Assembly: GCA_016789905.1 (NCBI GenBank)
Contig: JAEUQC010000033.1
Span: 1-59,895, forward strand
Direction of reading: 5' to 3'
Length of the DNA stretch: 59,895 nt
Source: Bryobacterales bacterium
GTDB taxonomy: Bacteria; Acidobacteriota; Terriglobia; Bryobacterales; Bryobacteraceae
Part shown: positions 25,120-33,897 of the stretch, piece after piece
Position numbering within the stretch: position 1 is the first letter of the stretch
Layout: every line of letters begins with the position of its first letter
Program-made: the position numbers and the translations under genes
The notes under the pieces: model-generated
The model's database searches: none
Seen by the model: only the letters and a program-made list of their open reading frames with translations
What the model was told of the DNA's origin: nothing

Positions 25120-26285
25120 GCTGCCCACTGAAGCGGTTCCGTGGACTTGGGAATGAAGGCGCCAAACAGAGATCGGACGGCAAGTGCGCCGTTCTAAAGA
25201 GCTGTTTGGGCCACGCTGGTGAAGGCGGCGAAGGCATCGGCTCCGTCCTGATTCTCGGAACGCTCCGGCACCTTCCGCGCAGTCACCGTCGGCCGGATCA
25301 TTCGCTCGGCTCGACGAATAGAGCGGACAGAAAGCGCAGTAATCGCCCGTCGTCATAGGTTTGCCGAACCCGCTGAGGCACCGTCGACTATCCTGATCCT
25401 CCAACATTCGGTCCCGCGGATGGTGGCGCACCAACTCTTTCAACTTGTCCGCTTTCCCGGCGAATTCTGCCTGCAGCAGACCGTCCCCCGCTCGCCACTG
25501 TTCCATCCCTTCCTGAAACGATACTCTTGCCGTGACGCCAAACTCCCGCGCCGGGTTCTGCTTGGTCCCAATAACTCGGTCATGTTCCCCAGAATATGGC
25601 CCAGGTACCCATACTGCTCGATCGCATCGAACTCTGCGGCATCGTAACGCTTCTCCCGGTTGCTGATCCCACCCCGCCAGGATCGCTGGGGAGAATCTTC
25701 CGCACCTCTTCGTTCCGGTGCTGTCCGCGGATGTTGTAAGTCGCCGCCGCATTTATAGGGCCGATTTCCCTCCGGCTCGCCAGCCGTTGTCCTCGGTGTG
25801 TACAGACGGCACCTCCCGGAAGGCTCCCCGCAAGTGCTCGTACTTGACGCCCAGTTCCCTTTGGCCCGCCGTAACGCATTTTGCGCCAGCGGCGACGGCG
25901 TAGTCGTCACCCCCGGTCAGTTCTCTCAATACACGCGGCACCTTCCGTTGTGGCACCCCCACACCATGCTGCAGGGCGTGCGCCGCCACCCCTGCTCCTC
26001 TCACTTTCATTCCGCATCCCCGGCAGTGGCCAACGGGCCGCCGCAAAATGGGCATACACCGTCGCCATAGCTTCCGCGGCCGGAGTTATACGCCGCCAAA
26101 GGGTCCGTGCCCCATCCTTCGGCCAGGCCTTTCCGAATTCGGCACGGGCTTCTCTTTGGAAGACGGCGCCGATTACCGCCGTCCGAACCGCTTCAGCCGC
26201 GCATTCTCCTCACGCAACCATGCCATCTGCCGCTGCAACGTAAGCACCTGCGCAATCAACTCTTCCCGGCTTACTCGTCTCGTTG
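25120..26285 (-). pseudogene. Decayed IS66-family-like transposase
   Basis: Pieces of a TnpC/IS66-type transposase appear in order on the minus strand but in different frames with several stops. First is an N-terminal coiled coil (LIAQVLTLQRQMAWLREEN near 26200-26280). Next is a zinc-knuckle segment VCPFCGGPLATAGDAE near 26030-26065. Then come RKVPRVLRELTG and a catalytic-region match EDNGWRAGGKSA near 25755-25790, equivalent to the usual ADETGWRVGGK. After these are LVRHHPRDR and finally AERMIRPTVTARKV with DAFAAFTSVAQTA near 25190-25290, equivalent to the AER..RP.V.ARK segment at the family C-terminus. At least three frameshifts are needed to join them, so the gene is dead. I saw no tnpA/tnpB and could not define terminal inverted repeats. 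Confidence 0.75.
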
Positions 26286-26652
26286 GCCAATGCGCGCCTC
26301 TGGATGCCGTCCCCAGCAGACTGCCCAAGTCCCTGAAGCATTTCCAACCCTTTCTGTTCGGGCCCAATAAGCCCGCTTTTCGCTCCGGGCCCGCCAATCA
26401 ACTGCCCCGCTCGACAGCCGTAAACTTCTGCTTCCCTTATGATGACTATCACCCGCGAACGGCAATCCGCCGCCTGAGCGCGCCGCTGGTGTCCAAGTCT
26501 TGTTGATTCCTGCTTTTGGCCTTGGCATCCCCCTCGACGAACTCCGCGCTCGGTGGGGACTTGTCCGTAATGCGTTCGTATTCTCACTATTTTCTGATCT
26601 TCCCGCCCGCGCCTTACAGGCGTAGCATCTAGTTAGATCCGAGGAGTAAGAT
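26286..26652. other. Upstream debris of the transposase remnant; no intact gene
   Basis: No reading frame here has a recognisable motif. On the minus strand the frame leading into the transposase coiled coil is broken by several stops. The last bases hold the GAGGAG ribosome site of the next gene. Confidence 0.4.
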
Positions 26653-27468
26653 ATGCCCGTAGTGGCCTGGCTCGCGGCGACGCTGGTGCTCTGCCTTTGT
26701 GCAGAGGCCGCGGAACCGAATCGGCAGACGCCGGTTTACAACGCAGCCAGTATCGTTAACGCCGCCACCAATGAGCCCGGCCCCCTGGCGCCGCTGGGAC
26801 TCGTGTCTCTATACGGCAAGGACCTGTCCTTCGTCTCCCGCGCCATCACTCCCGACGATGTTCGCAACGGTCAACTGCCCACCACTCTTATCGGCACCGG
26901 CGTAGTTGTCTCCATCGATAACGTCGCGGTTCCGATTCTCTTCGTCTCGCCTGGCCAGATCAATTTCCTGATCCCAGGCAACATCCGCACGGGCCGCCGC
27001 CAACTTCGAGTCCTCACCAATGGGAAGACCGGGCCGGACGTGCCTATCGATATTGCCGAGTCGTCGCCAGGGATGTTTCAAATGACGCCCAGCGCCGTCA
27101 TCGCCACGCGGCCGGACGGTTCACTGATCACCCCGGAGGCGCCCGCAATCCCGGGCGAAGTGTTGGTGATCTATGCCGCCGGTCTCGGCGCCACCCAGCC
27201 CGCCGTTACAGGACTCTCGATTCCAGCATCGGCTGCATCCATCTCCGCCCGCGCGCAGTTCGCCGTCCTGCTGAATGACGCGCCTATCCCCGACGACCAC
27301 ATACTTTATGCCGGCCTGACACCGGGTTTTGCCGGTCTGTACCAGATCAATTGCCGTCTCCCGGAAGGCACGGCGCCCAATCCCGAGATTCGCCTCCGTC
27401 TGCCGGGCCAAACGAGTCCCCCGCGGCTGTATTTAGCTGTTCGTCCCGCGTTGGCATCGGTACAATAA
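26653..27468 (+). CDS. Exported Solibacter-type C-terminal domain protein (stand-alone TIGR03437 type)
   Basis: A 271-residue protein with a signal peptide (VVAWLAATLVLCLCAEA) and essentially only the domain found at the C-termini of the two proteins before the transposase remnant. It shows NAASIVNAATNEPGPLAPLGLVSLYG, VPILFVSPGQINFLIPG, GEVLVIYAAGLGATQP and ILYAGLTPGFAGLYQINCRLP. GAGGAG lies 8 bases before the ATG. Function is unknown; the domain resembles beta-sandwich modules of extracellular proteins. It is one of three such domains within 6 kb. Confidence 0.88.
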   Translation: MPVVAWLAATLVLCLCAEAAEPNRQTPVYNAASIVNAATNEPGPLAPLGLVSLYGKDLSFVSRAITPDDVRNGQLPTTLIGTGVVVSIDNVAVPILFVSPGQINFLIPGNIRTGRRQLRVLTNGKTGPDVPIDIAESSPGMFQMTPSAVIATRPDGSLITPEAPAIPGEVLVIYAAGLGATQPAVTGLSIPASAASISARAQFAVLLNDAPIPDDHILYAGLTPGFAGLYQINCRLPEGTAPNPEIRLRLPGQTSPPRLYLAVRPALASVQ

Positions 27469-27474
27469 TGTCTG

Positions 27475-27891
27475 ATGATGTCTCCGCGCATACTGGGTGC
27501 GATACTCACGGTTGCCGCTGTGTCCTTGCTTTCGGTGGGCCGCCTTTTCGTTCAAATTGCAGATTTCTATCCAACGGCGCCTTCACCGGACGGTGTCACC
27601 GATTTTGACGCTCGTTTCGCTCCGCTGCGCGCCATGTTGCCCGCCAAGGGAGTGATCGGGTACATGACAGACGCCGACACGCCTGCGAGCGATACGAATG
27701 CGCAGGCGGAATATCATTTGGCGCAGTATGCGCTTGCTCCCGTTCTGGTTGTTCGTTCGTCAGAGCAACGTTTTGTCGTCGGGAATTTTCACCGGGCCGT
27801 GACCACCGGGAGCCTTCGGGATCGTGGTTTCAAACTGGTGCGGGAGTTCGGAAATGGCATCGCGCTTCTGGAAAACGAGAAGGTGCGCTAA
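27475..27891 (+). CDS. Small membrane-anchored protein of unknown function
   Basis: A 138-residue protein with an N-terminal hydrophobic segment (ILGAILTVAAVSLLSVGRLF) that looks like a signal anchor, then a soluble domain with LPAKGVIGYMTD and LAQYALAPVLVV. It starts 6 bases after the previous stop. Its format (short anchored protein with a nearby polytopic glycosyltransferase-like gene) resembles accessory proteins of membrane sugar transferases, but I do not recognise the family. Confidence 0.7.
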   Translation: MMSPRILGAILTVAAVSLLSVGRLFVQIADFYPTAPSPDGVTDFDARFAPLRAMLPAKGVIGYMTDADTPASDTNAQAEYHLAQYALAPVLVVRSSEQRFVVGNFHRAVTTGSLRDRGFKLVREFGNGIALLENEKVR

Positions 27892-28199
27892 CGATGCGCG
27901 TCACACCAGTGGCGGACGTGCCGCCATCCCAGCCCGCAGCGCGCCGCCATCGCACACACCTGGGTTTGTATACGCTGCGCAACAACGCGGGCAACACTGG
28001 TGAGGCCGATTGCCCGGCGCGGCACGCCGGGGTCAAGTTGCCGGTTTCGTCGCGTTCCGGCCTTTGTCGGCTTGCCGGAAAGGTCCGTACCCAGCCCAAA
28101 TCGCGACTGCGGGCGCCAGCGAATTCCTTTGCTGGCCGAAACCGGACATTCGCGCCAATGGCGGGCCCCGGCCGCGGCGGCAGAAAGCGTAGCGGCTAG
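27892..28199. other. 308-base gap with a doubtful 101-codon open frame
   Basis: An open frame on the plus strand starts 2 bases after the preceding stop and its TAG abuts the next ATG, which looks operon-like. The translation is Arg/Pro/Gly-rich, without hydrophobic core or known motif, and the other frames are similarly open. I judge it probably non-coding or degenerate, but the exact fit between neighbours keeps it possible. Confidence 0.35.
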
Positions 28200-29603
28200 A
28201 TGGGTTCCTGGTTTTTGCTTGTCACTCTGATTGCGCTGGGGTTCCTGCTGCTCCGGGCCATCTGGCCGTCGTCGCGCGGGTGGTCAGGGACCGACCCGCT
28301 TCGTTTGGCCGCCGCTCCGGCATTCGGACTCGGTATCGGTAGTTGTTTGTACTTTGTGTTTCGAATCGTGCTGCAACTTCCGGTATTGGCTGTCGATATT
28401 GCCGTGATCGCGGCGCTTGTCTGCACCGGGGCCGCGGCATGGTCTCGCGCCGATGCCACGGTGGACATTGGTCCGAACCATCGGCCGGCTCCATTATGGC
28501 TGTGGGGCTTGCTTGGAGCAGGGGCGCTGATGGCGCTCCTTACGTTCCTCATGCTGCACGCCGCCGCTCCTCACGGAGAATGGGACGCCTGGTCCATCTG
28601 GAATCTACGCGCCAGGTTTCTCTTCCGCGCCCAGGAGTTTGGGAGCCCATTCTCCGCACTCATCGATTGGGCCCACCCGGACTATCCGCTCCTGGTTCCC
28701 GGCGCCATCGCGTTGTTATGGCACGCTGGCGGAAGGGAGTCCACCGCCATCGCCGGCGTTGTCAATCTGTTGTTCCTTCTGTCTGCCGTCACCGTTCCCT
28801 TCTTCGCCCTACGCCTGCTTCGCGGCCCTTCGCTGGCCGCGCTGGGTGCTCTGTCGATTCTGGCCGCGACCGCCATGGTTCGGGTCAGCGCGTCGCTCTA
28901 CGCCGACGTGCCGCTGGCGGCGTTTTTCGTCATCGCCGGATGTTTCCTTGTTTACGGCTTGGAAGTCGAGACCGCGGGGCCCGGGCCGATCCTCGCGGCA
29001 GGCTTCGCCGCCGGTCTGGCGGCGTGGACTAAGAACGAAGGATTGCTGTTCTGTGTCAGCCTCGGCGCGGCGCACTTCTTGGCCATCAAAGGGGTTGCCG
29101 AAATCGGCCGCCGCGTCCGGACAGTCATTCCGTTGGCGGCAGGAATTCTGGTTGTCCTCGCTGTCGCTGGCCACTTCAAATTCCGAATGGCGCCGCCGAA
29201 TGACCTCGTAAATGCATCAAATAAGGGGTTATTTGGTGCCAGAATCGTCGATTTTGGACGCTATTGGGCGACATTTTGGGCCTTCGTTGGCGAGTTTTTG
29301 ACCTTTGGGAACGTCCTAGTGCCCCCGGTGATCGTCTTTTCCGCCTGGCTGGCTCTGGTTCGCGTCCGCGCGACCCTGACAGGCGCCGCGCTGCTGCCGT
29401 TGGTGGCGGTGACTCTTCAACTGGCGGGCTATTTTCTGGTGTACGTTACCGCGCCGAACGATCTCGATTGGCAATTGACGACTTCGCTTCCCCGCCTGTT
29501 GCTCCATGTCTGGCCGTTGGCTGTCACTGGTATCTTCTTGATTTCTCGCGACATTTTTGACGGAGACCCGCAACCTTCGGGCGCTGCCGCGCGTTCAAAA
29601 TAG
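28200..29603 (+). CDS. Polytopic membrane protein, glycosyltransferase family 39/ArnT-like
   Basis: A 467-residue protein with about eleven hydrophobic helices. The large loop after the third or fourth helix reads PHGEWDAWSIWNLRARFL and later DWAHPDYPLLVPG, followed by SASLYADVPLAAFF and AAWTKNEGLLF. These motifs recur in bacterial relatives of mannosyl and aminoarabinose transferases that use lipid-linked sugars at the outer face of the membrane. The acceptor is unknown. The preceding small anchored protein may be a partner. Confidence 0.7.
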   Translation: MGSWFLLVTLIALGFLLLRAIWPSSRGWSGTDPLRLAAAPAFGLGIGSCLYFVFRIVLQLPVLAVDIAVIAALVCTGAAAWSRADATVDIGPNHRPAPLWLWGLLGAGALMALLTFLMLHAAAPHGEWDAWSIWNLRARFLFRAQEFGSPFSALIDWAHPDYPLLVPGAIALLWHAGGRESTAIAGVVNLLFLLSAVTVPFFALRLLRGPSLAALGALSILAATAMVRVSASLYADVPLAAFFVIAGCFLVYGLEVETAGPGPILAAGFAAGLAAWTKNEGLLFCVSLGAAHFLAIKGVAEIGRRVRTVIPLAAGILVVLAVAGHFKFRMAPPNDLVNASNKGLFGARIVDFGRYWATFWAFVGEFLTFGNVLVPPVIVFSAWLALVRVRATLTGAALLPLVAVTLQLAGYFLVYVTAPNDLDWQLTTSLPRLLLHVWPLAVTGIFLISRDIFDGDPQPSGAAARSK

Positions 29604-29634
29604 GAAAGCCTTACAATGAGGGAGGAGTCCGGCG

Positions 29635-30399
29635 ATGCAATCTCATTTTCTGTTTTTGGGTGTCTTCGGCATGGCGCTGGCCGCGCAGACGGCTACGACC
29701 GGTCAGTACGCCGTTCCTGCGGGTACTAGGATACCTTTGGTAATGATCAACAGCGTGTCTACCAAACATGCAGCCGAAGGGGATCGCATCTATCTGGAGA
29801 CCTCCTATCCGATTCTCGCTGACGGCCGTGTGGTGATCCCCCCTGGCTCGTATGTTGCTGGAACGATTACCTCTTCCAAGCGTGCAGGGCGCATAAAGGG
29901 CCGGTCGGAACTCTACGTGCGATTCGATTCGCTGACGCTTCCCAACGGGGTAACGCGGGATTTTCGTGCCCGCATGGGAGGACTAGACGGACGGGCGAGC
30001 GAAGACTTCGACCGTAGCGAGGGGCGAATCAAAGGAGAAGGCACGAAGGGGCAGGATGCCGTGAAAGTGGCGACGGCGGCGGGCGCCGGAACTTCGGTTG
30101 GCGTAATCGCGGGCAGCGCGGCGGGCCGGCCTGGGATGGGCAGCGCCGTTGGCGCCGCAGCGGGTGCCGCGGCAGGAATGGTTGGAGTCCTGCTGTCACG
30201 GGGCCAGGATGTGGTGCTGGGCAGGGGTACGGTTGTTGAGATGGTGTTGGATCGAACTGTGGAGTTTTCCGAAATTGAGGTTGACTTCAGCAGTGCCCCG
30301 GGCGGGAGACGGTCGCCGGTCACGGAAGAGGGGCCCGTCCGGAAGCGCCCGGGAACAAGTGGAACTCTAGGGCAGCGTCCGGGCATTGGGATTCCGTAG
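29635..30399 (+). CDS. Exported TrbI/VirB10-like beta-barrel domain protein
   Basis: A 254-residue protein with signal peptide LFLGVFGMALAAQ and GGAG before the ATG. The segment QYAVPAGTRIPLVMINSVST, then VVIPPGSYVAGTITSSKRAGRIKGRSELYVRFDSL, resembles the C-terminal domain of VirB10/TrbI. A glycine/alanine-rich stretch (about residues 145-185) looks like a glycine zipper able to insert in a membrane. No type IV secretion genes surround it, so it is more likely a general envelope protein of this fold. Confidence 0.6.
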   Translation: MQSHFLFLGVFGMALAAQTATTGQYAVPAGTRIPLVMINSVSTKHAAEGDRIYLETSYPILADGRVVIPPGSYVAGTITSSKRAGRIKGRSELYVRFDSLTLPNGVTRDFRARMGGLDGRASEDFDRSEGRIKGEGTKGQDAVKVATAAGAGTSVGVIAGSAAGRPGMGSAVGAAAGAAAGMVGVLLSRGQDVVLGRGTVVEMVLDRTVEFSEIEVDFSSAPGGRRSPVTEEGPVRKRPGTSGTLGQRPGIGIP

Positions 30400-30400
30400 G

Positions 30401-30570
30401 TTTTCGGCGCCGCCGACTACTGCAAACCCCCTATTCGAAGCGCCGAAAAGGCCCTGTACCACGGTGGTACTTAGGAACCTACGATTGGTGGGGTTCAAAG
30501 TACCTAATTATTTTGGCTGTCCAAGCCTATTCTCCAGTGGAATACCCGCCGATACATTCTATGTGGAGCT
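30401..30570 (+). promoter_or_regulatory. Leader with three inverted repeats upstream of the 1108-residue protein gene
   Basis: Three structures are visible. First, TTTTCGGCGC (30401-30410) pairs with GCGCCGAAAA (30440-30449), a 10-bp stem that may end the upstream transcript. Second, GTACCAC-G-GTGGTAC (30456-30470) is a perfect palindrome. Third, GTACTT/GAACC (30467-30479) pairs with GGTTC/AAGTAC (30492-30503). The second and third share the bases 30467-30470, so they cannot form together on one RNA. GGAG precedes the ATG at 30571. Promoter elements could not be assigned. Confidence 0.45.
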
Positions 30571-33500
30571 ATGGACTTAGGATCGTTGGAACTCCAAATC
30601 TTCGTTAGCCTTACGGTGGTGCTTGGTGGCGCGTTTGTGGCGTTGGTTTGCGACTACCTCAAGGGCAATAATGAGCAATTGCGTGAGCACAACATTGAAC
30701 TCCGGGTGCGGAAGGAGGAACAGGAGCGACGTCTGCTCTTGGATCCAGCGGGTTTCCTGGGGCAATTCGTGCCAGGCGCGAATACGGTTGCCCGGTCCGC
30801 GACTTCAGCTGAGTCTGGTGCGAACGGCGGCGGGAGAACTGTAGCGCCGCATGAAGTAATGCAATCGTTTGCGATGCCCGAGGCATTGTCGAAGGCTGAA
30901 GCGAGAGCGGCGAAAATGCAGTCCCGTGGTGAGGATGACTCCTATGAGGCGGCCGATGTACCGCCGTTGACTCAGCGCAGGTCAAGCCGGAAGCGACCGG
31001 TGCGCGGAGCAGACAAGCCTTCAAAATCCAACGGCGACAAATATGCCGATTGGGTCCGCCCAGAAGTAATTGCGCGAGTGGCGCGTAAGGCGGAAGCTTC
31101 TGCCGCCCACGCGTCCGATGTACGAGAAGATTTGGGAATCACTCCGGAGCCGATGGAAGCGGCACCGGCATCCAGCCCGGCTATTTCGGATACCCGTCTG
31201 TTGCTGCCTGAATCTCAAAGTAGCCGGGAGATGCGCGCCGATCTTACTCCAGCGGCGGTGACTCCGCCGAGTGCCTGGGTATCTCCGGTCGCGGGGGATT
31301 TCCGGGGGCCGATCCCAGAACCGGCGACTGTAGTGGCAGAATCCCGGATGAAGCCCGAAGAGGCCGAGAGACTGCAAAAGGAGATCGAACGAGTCGCACA
31401 GTTGGAACGTCAGCCGCTGGCGCCCGCTCCTGGCACGATACTTCGGCCGCTCACTGTTCCTTCCCTGCGATTGGAAGAAGAGATCCAACGGATCGCGGAG
31501 CAGCCGAAAGCCAGTGTGCCGCCGATTCAGTCTGAATGGCACAGCCAACTGCTAGACGATGTCATTGCGGCGAGTGCTTCCCGCGAACCAGCGGCGCTGC
31601 CGACTGCCAAGCTGAAATCCGAGGTGGCGGCGTCGCCGGTGAATCCAACTGCCAGAATCGGTACGACATTTCGCGCCGAAATGATGGCCGAGCCGGTCCC
31701 GGTTCAGGCGAAGGCGTTTGACGTTGAACGTAAGATGCCCGCCGTCGAGCCTAACGGCAGCGAATTGGCCGTGCCGTTGATGGCTGTGGTGCCGGGATTG
31801 GATGAAATCGAACTTGAGGCGCCCGCTGCACCTGAAGTCGTTTCGCCTGCGAGCGTGATTTTAACGCCGCCCGAGAGTGTCCCGGCATGGACGGAACTCG
31901 GTGTTTCCGTTGCCTCAGGCGATGAAGACGTGGCCGAACCGCCGGTGGTTGTGGCGGCGGCATTGGACGAGATCGAATTGGAGGCGTCCGGTACACCTGA
32001 AGTTGCTGCCCCTGTGGGTGTGATGTTTGACTCGCCCGAGGTTGTGCCGACATGGCCGGAGTTTGGTGTTTCCGTTGACTCAGGCGATGAGGACATGGCC
32101 GAACCGCCGGTGGTTGTGGCGACGGCATTGGACGAGATCGAATTGGAGGCGTCCGGTACACCTGAAGTTGCTGCCCCTGTGGGTGTGATGTTTGACGCGC
32201 CCGAGGTTGTGCCGGCATGGACGGAACTCGGTGTTTCCGTTGCCTCAGGCGATGAGGACATGGCCGGACCGCCGGTGGTTGTGGCGGCGGCATCGGACGA
32301 GATCGAATTGGAGGCGTCCGGTACACCTGAAGTCGTTGCCCCTGTGGGTGTGCTGTTTGACGCGCCCGTAGCTGCGCCGGAATGGCCGGAGTTTGGTGTT
32401 TCCGTTGACTCAGGGGATGAGGAAGTTGCACTACCGCGTGCGAGCGAGATTGGAATTGAGGCGCCGCCCGCGCTGGATTTCGCTCGGTCGAGCGAGGTGG
32501 CTGCATGGTCGACGGCAGACGAAACCGTTTCGCCGACGGTCGAGATGAACGCTGCCCCGCCACCCATGGTCGCCGCAGAGGAAGGTGACGTCGAACTCGA
32601 GGCTATAGAGGAGCTATTGGCGGCGACACCGTCTGTCACAGGCCACGAATTTGGTTCTCCGATAGCCGATCCGCCGCGGGAACGAGAGGAATCGTTGCCG
32701 CTTCTCGCACAGGAAGAGCAAGTTCCAGCAGAAACCCATCCGTATGCACTGTACTTCGACATAGAATCGAAACCGTTTGGGGAAATGGAGGTGCCAGCTC
32801 TGGCCGATCCGGTTCCCGTGAATTACGTTGGGACGCTAGCTACTCCCAATCCGCTCGCCGCCGATCCTATTCAGGCAGAGCTGCCCTCATTATCATTTGT
32901 CCTGAATTCCGAACCCGAAGCGTCACGAGAGCCAGAGACTCCATTTCCCTCTGAGTGCGAGTTCAGTCCATATTTGGTCTCGCCCCGGTCTTCGCATTTG
33001 GCCGGGATGGGTGTATCCCCGGTCGTACACTATTTGCCCGTGATGCCGCCGATTGATCGGCCGAGAGTCCAGTTTGCTGTAGCGGAAGAGCCATCTCTTT
33101 CTCGGGCGATACCGGCGCGGGCGGACGACGAAGAACGAGATTCCCTGCCAGACCTGCTTCCAGTCCATTCTGATATGAGTTGGGAACCACTTCCTGCGTT
33201 GGCGGAAGCGCCCTTGCCGGTGTTCGCTGACTCTTTTGCCGAACCCGTTGGCCTGATGCCGATTGAGAGCGAACCGCCTCCGGTTTGGAATGCTCCGGCT
33301 GTCGCCGCGGAGGTCACAGTACCTCCGTCGGCTGCGGCACCGATCGATATTACTGCGCTGCGCCAACCGGAGCCAGAGGCGGTAGCTCCCGCCGCGGCGA
33401 TTCCCGACCTGCTCCTTCCCACCGGAATCCATGACGTTGGGACGTGGATGCGGCTATTGAGTCTCCCGAACCCGATGACAGGCATCCTGTTTGTGATCAC

Positions 33501-33897
33501 GCTCCAGTCGAGCGACGGTGTTTCGGTGGTTGAGCGAAAGAACCCCTTGCCGGCCAGCGACAACGCCGCAGCGATCGACAAACTGATGGCATCCTTCGTA
33601 AGAGAGGGGGATTTCGGAGCACGAATCCTGGAAAATGAATGGGTCTTCGTTTACAGTCACGACGTTGCTGGATTCAATCAGCGCCGCGTAGGGATGATCT
33701 CAGAAAAGCTGTGGGACTTCCAACTCCGCCATCTGGGAATGGCGAACGTAAGCTTCAAATGGGGAGCAGTGGACGTGAAATCGGAGCCATTAGGTGAGGC
33801 CGTTCAGGCGGCACGCGATCGAATGAATCAGACTCGCCGGACTCGCAAACTGCCTGGGGCTGATTCGTCTGTGCCGCGCCGTGTGGTGAACGCCTAG
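30571..33897 (+). CDS. Large membrane-anchored repeat protein of unknown function
   Basis: A 1108-residue protein. Residues about 8-30 form one membrane helix (IFVSLTVVLGGAFVALV), followed by a charged coiled coil (NNEQLREHNIELRVRKEEQE). The middle 800 residues are acidic, Pro/Ala/Val-rich and apparently disordered, and include four 55-residue repeats starting LDEIELEA. The last 150 residues look folded: WMRLLSLPNPMTGILFVITLQSSDG, a DKLMASFVREGDFGARI stretch, WVFVYSHDVAGFNQRR and LWDFQLRHLGMANVSFKWG. This order is reminiscent of a degenerate GGDEF-like domain, but no GGDEF motif is present. The architecture suggests a cytoplasmic domain tethered to the membrane by a long flexible linker. Confidence 0.8.
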   Translation: MDLGSLELQIFVSLTVVLGGAFVALVCDYLKGNNEQLREHNIELRVRKEEQERRLLLDPAGFLGQFVPGANTVARSATSAESGANGGGRTVAPHEVMQSFAMPEALSKAEARAAKMQSRGEDDSYEAADVPPLTQRRSSRKRPVRGADKPSKSNGDKYADWVRPEVIARVARKAEASAAHASDVREDLGITPEPMEAAPASSPAISDTRLLLPESQSSREMRADLTPAAVTPPSAWVSPVAGDFRGPIPEPATVVAESRMKPEEAERLQKEIERVAQLERQPLAPAPGTILRPLTVPSLRLEEEIQRIAEQPKASVPPIQSEWHSQLLDDVIAASASREPAALPTAKLKSEVAASPVNPTARIGTTFRAEMMAEPVPVQAKAFDVERKMPAVEPNGSELAVPLMAVVPGLDEIELEAPAAPEVVSPASVILTPPESVPAWTELGVSVASGDEDVAEPPVVVAAALDEIELEASGTPEVAAPVGVMFDSPEVVPTWPEFGVSVDSGDEDMAEPPVVVATALDEIELEASGTPEVAAPVGVMFDAPEVVPAWTELGVSVASGDEDMAGPPVVVAAASDEIELEASGTPEVVAPVGVLFDAPVAAPEWPEFGVSVDSGDEEVALPRASEIGIEAPPALDFARSSEVAAWSTADETVSPTVEMNAAPPPMVAAEEGDVELEAIEELLAATPSVTGHEFGSPIADPPREREESLPLLAQEEQVPAETHPYALYFDIESKPFGEMEVPALADPVPVNYVGTLATPNPLAADPIQAELPSLSFVLNSEPEASREPETPFPSECEFSPYLVSPRSSHLAGMGVSPVVHYLPVMPPIDRPRVQFAVAEEPSLSRAIPARADDEERDSLPDLLPVHSDMSWEPLPALAEAPLPVFADSFAEPVGLMPIESEPPPVWNAPAVAAEVTVPPSAAAPIDITALRQPEPEAVAPAAAIPDLLLPTGIHDVGTWMRLLSLPNPMTGILFVITLQSSDGVSVVERKNPLPASDNAAAIDKLMASFVREGDFGARILENEWVFVYSHDVAGFNQRRVGMISEKLWDFQLRHLGMANVSFKWGAVDVKSEPLGEAVQAARDRMNQTRRTRKLPGADSSVPRRVVNA
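31798..32452 (+). repeat. Four 165-bp in-frame tandem repeats
   Basis: Units start at 31798, 31963, 32128 and 32293, an exact 165-base (55-codon) period. Units two to four are nearly identical across the segment coding IELEASGTPEV. Unit one is more diverged, and unit four decays in its last third. Alternate units carry either AWTELGVSVASG or WPEFGVSVDSG, suggesting an earlier 330-base duplication of a pair. Confidence 0.9.

Noticed and set aside
31704..32762. 352-codon minus-strand frame across the 165-bp repeats
   Set aside because: A Ser/Thr-rich shadow kept open by repeat composition; the plus-strand protein explains the sequence.
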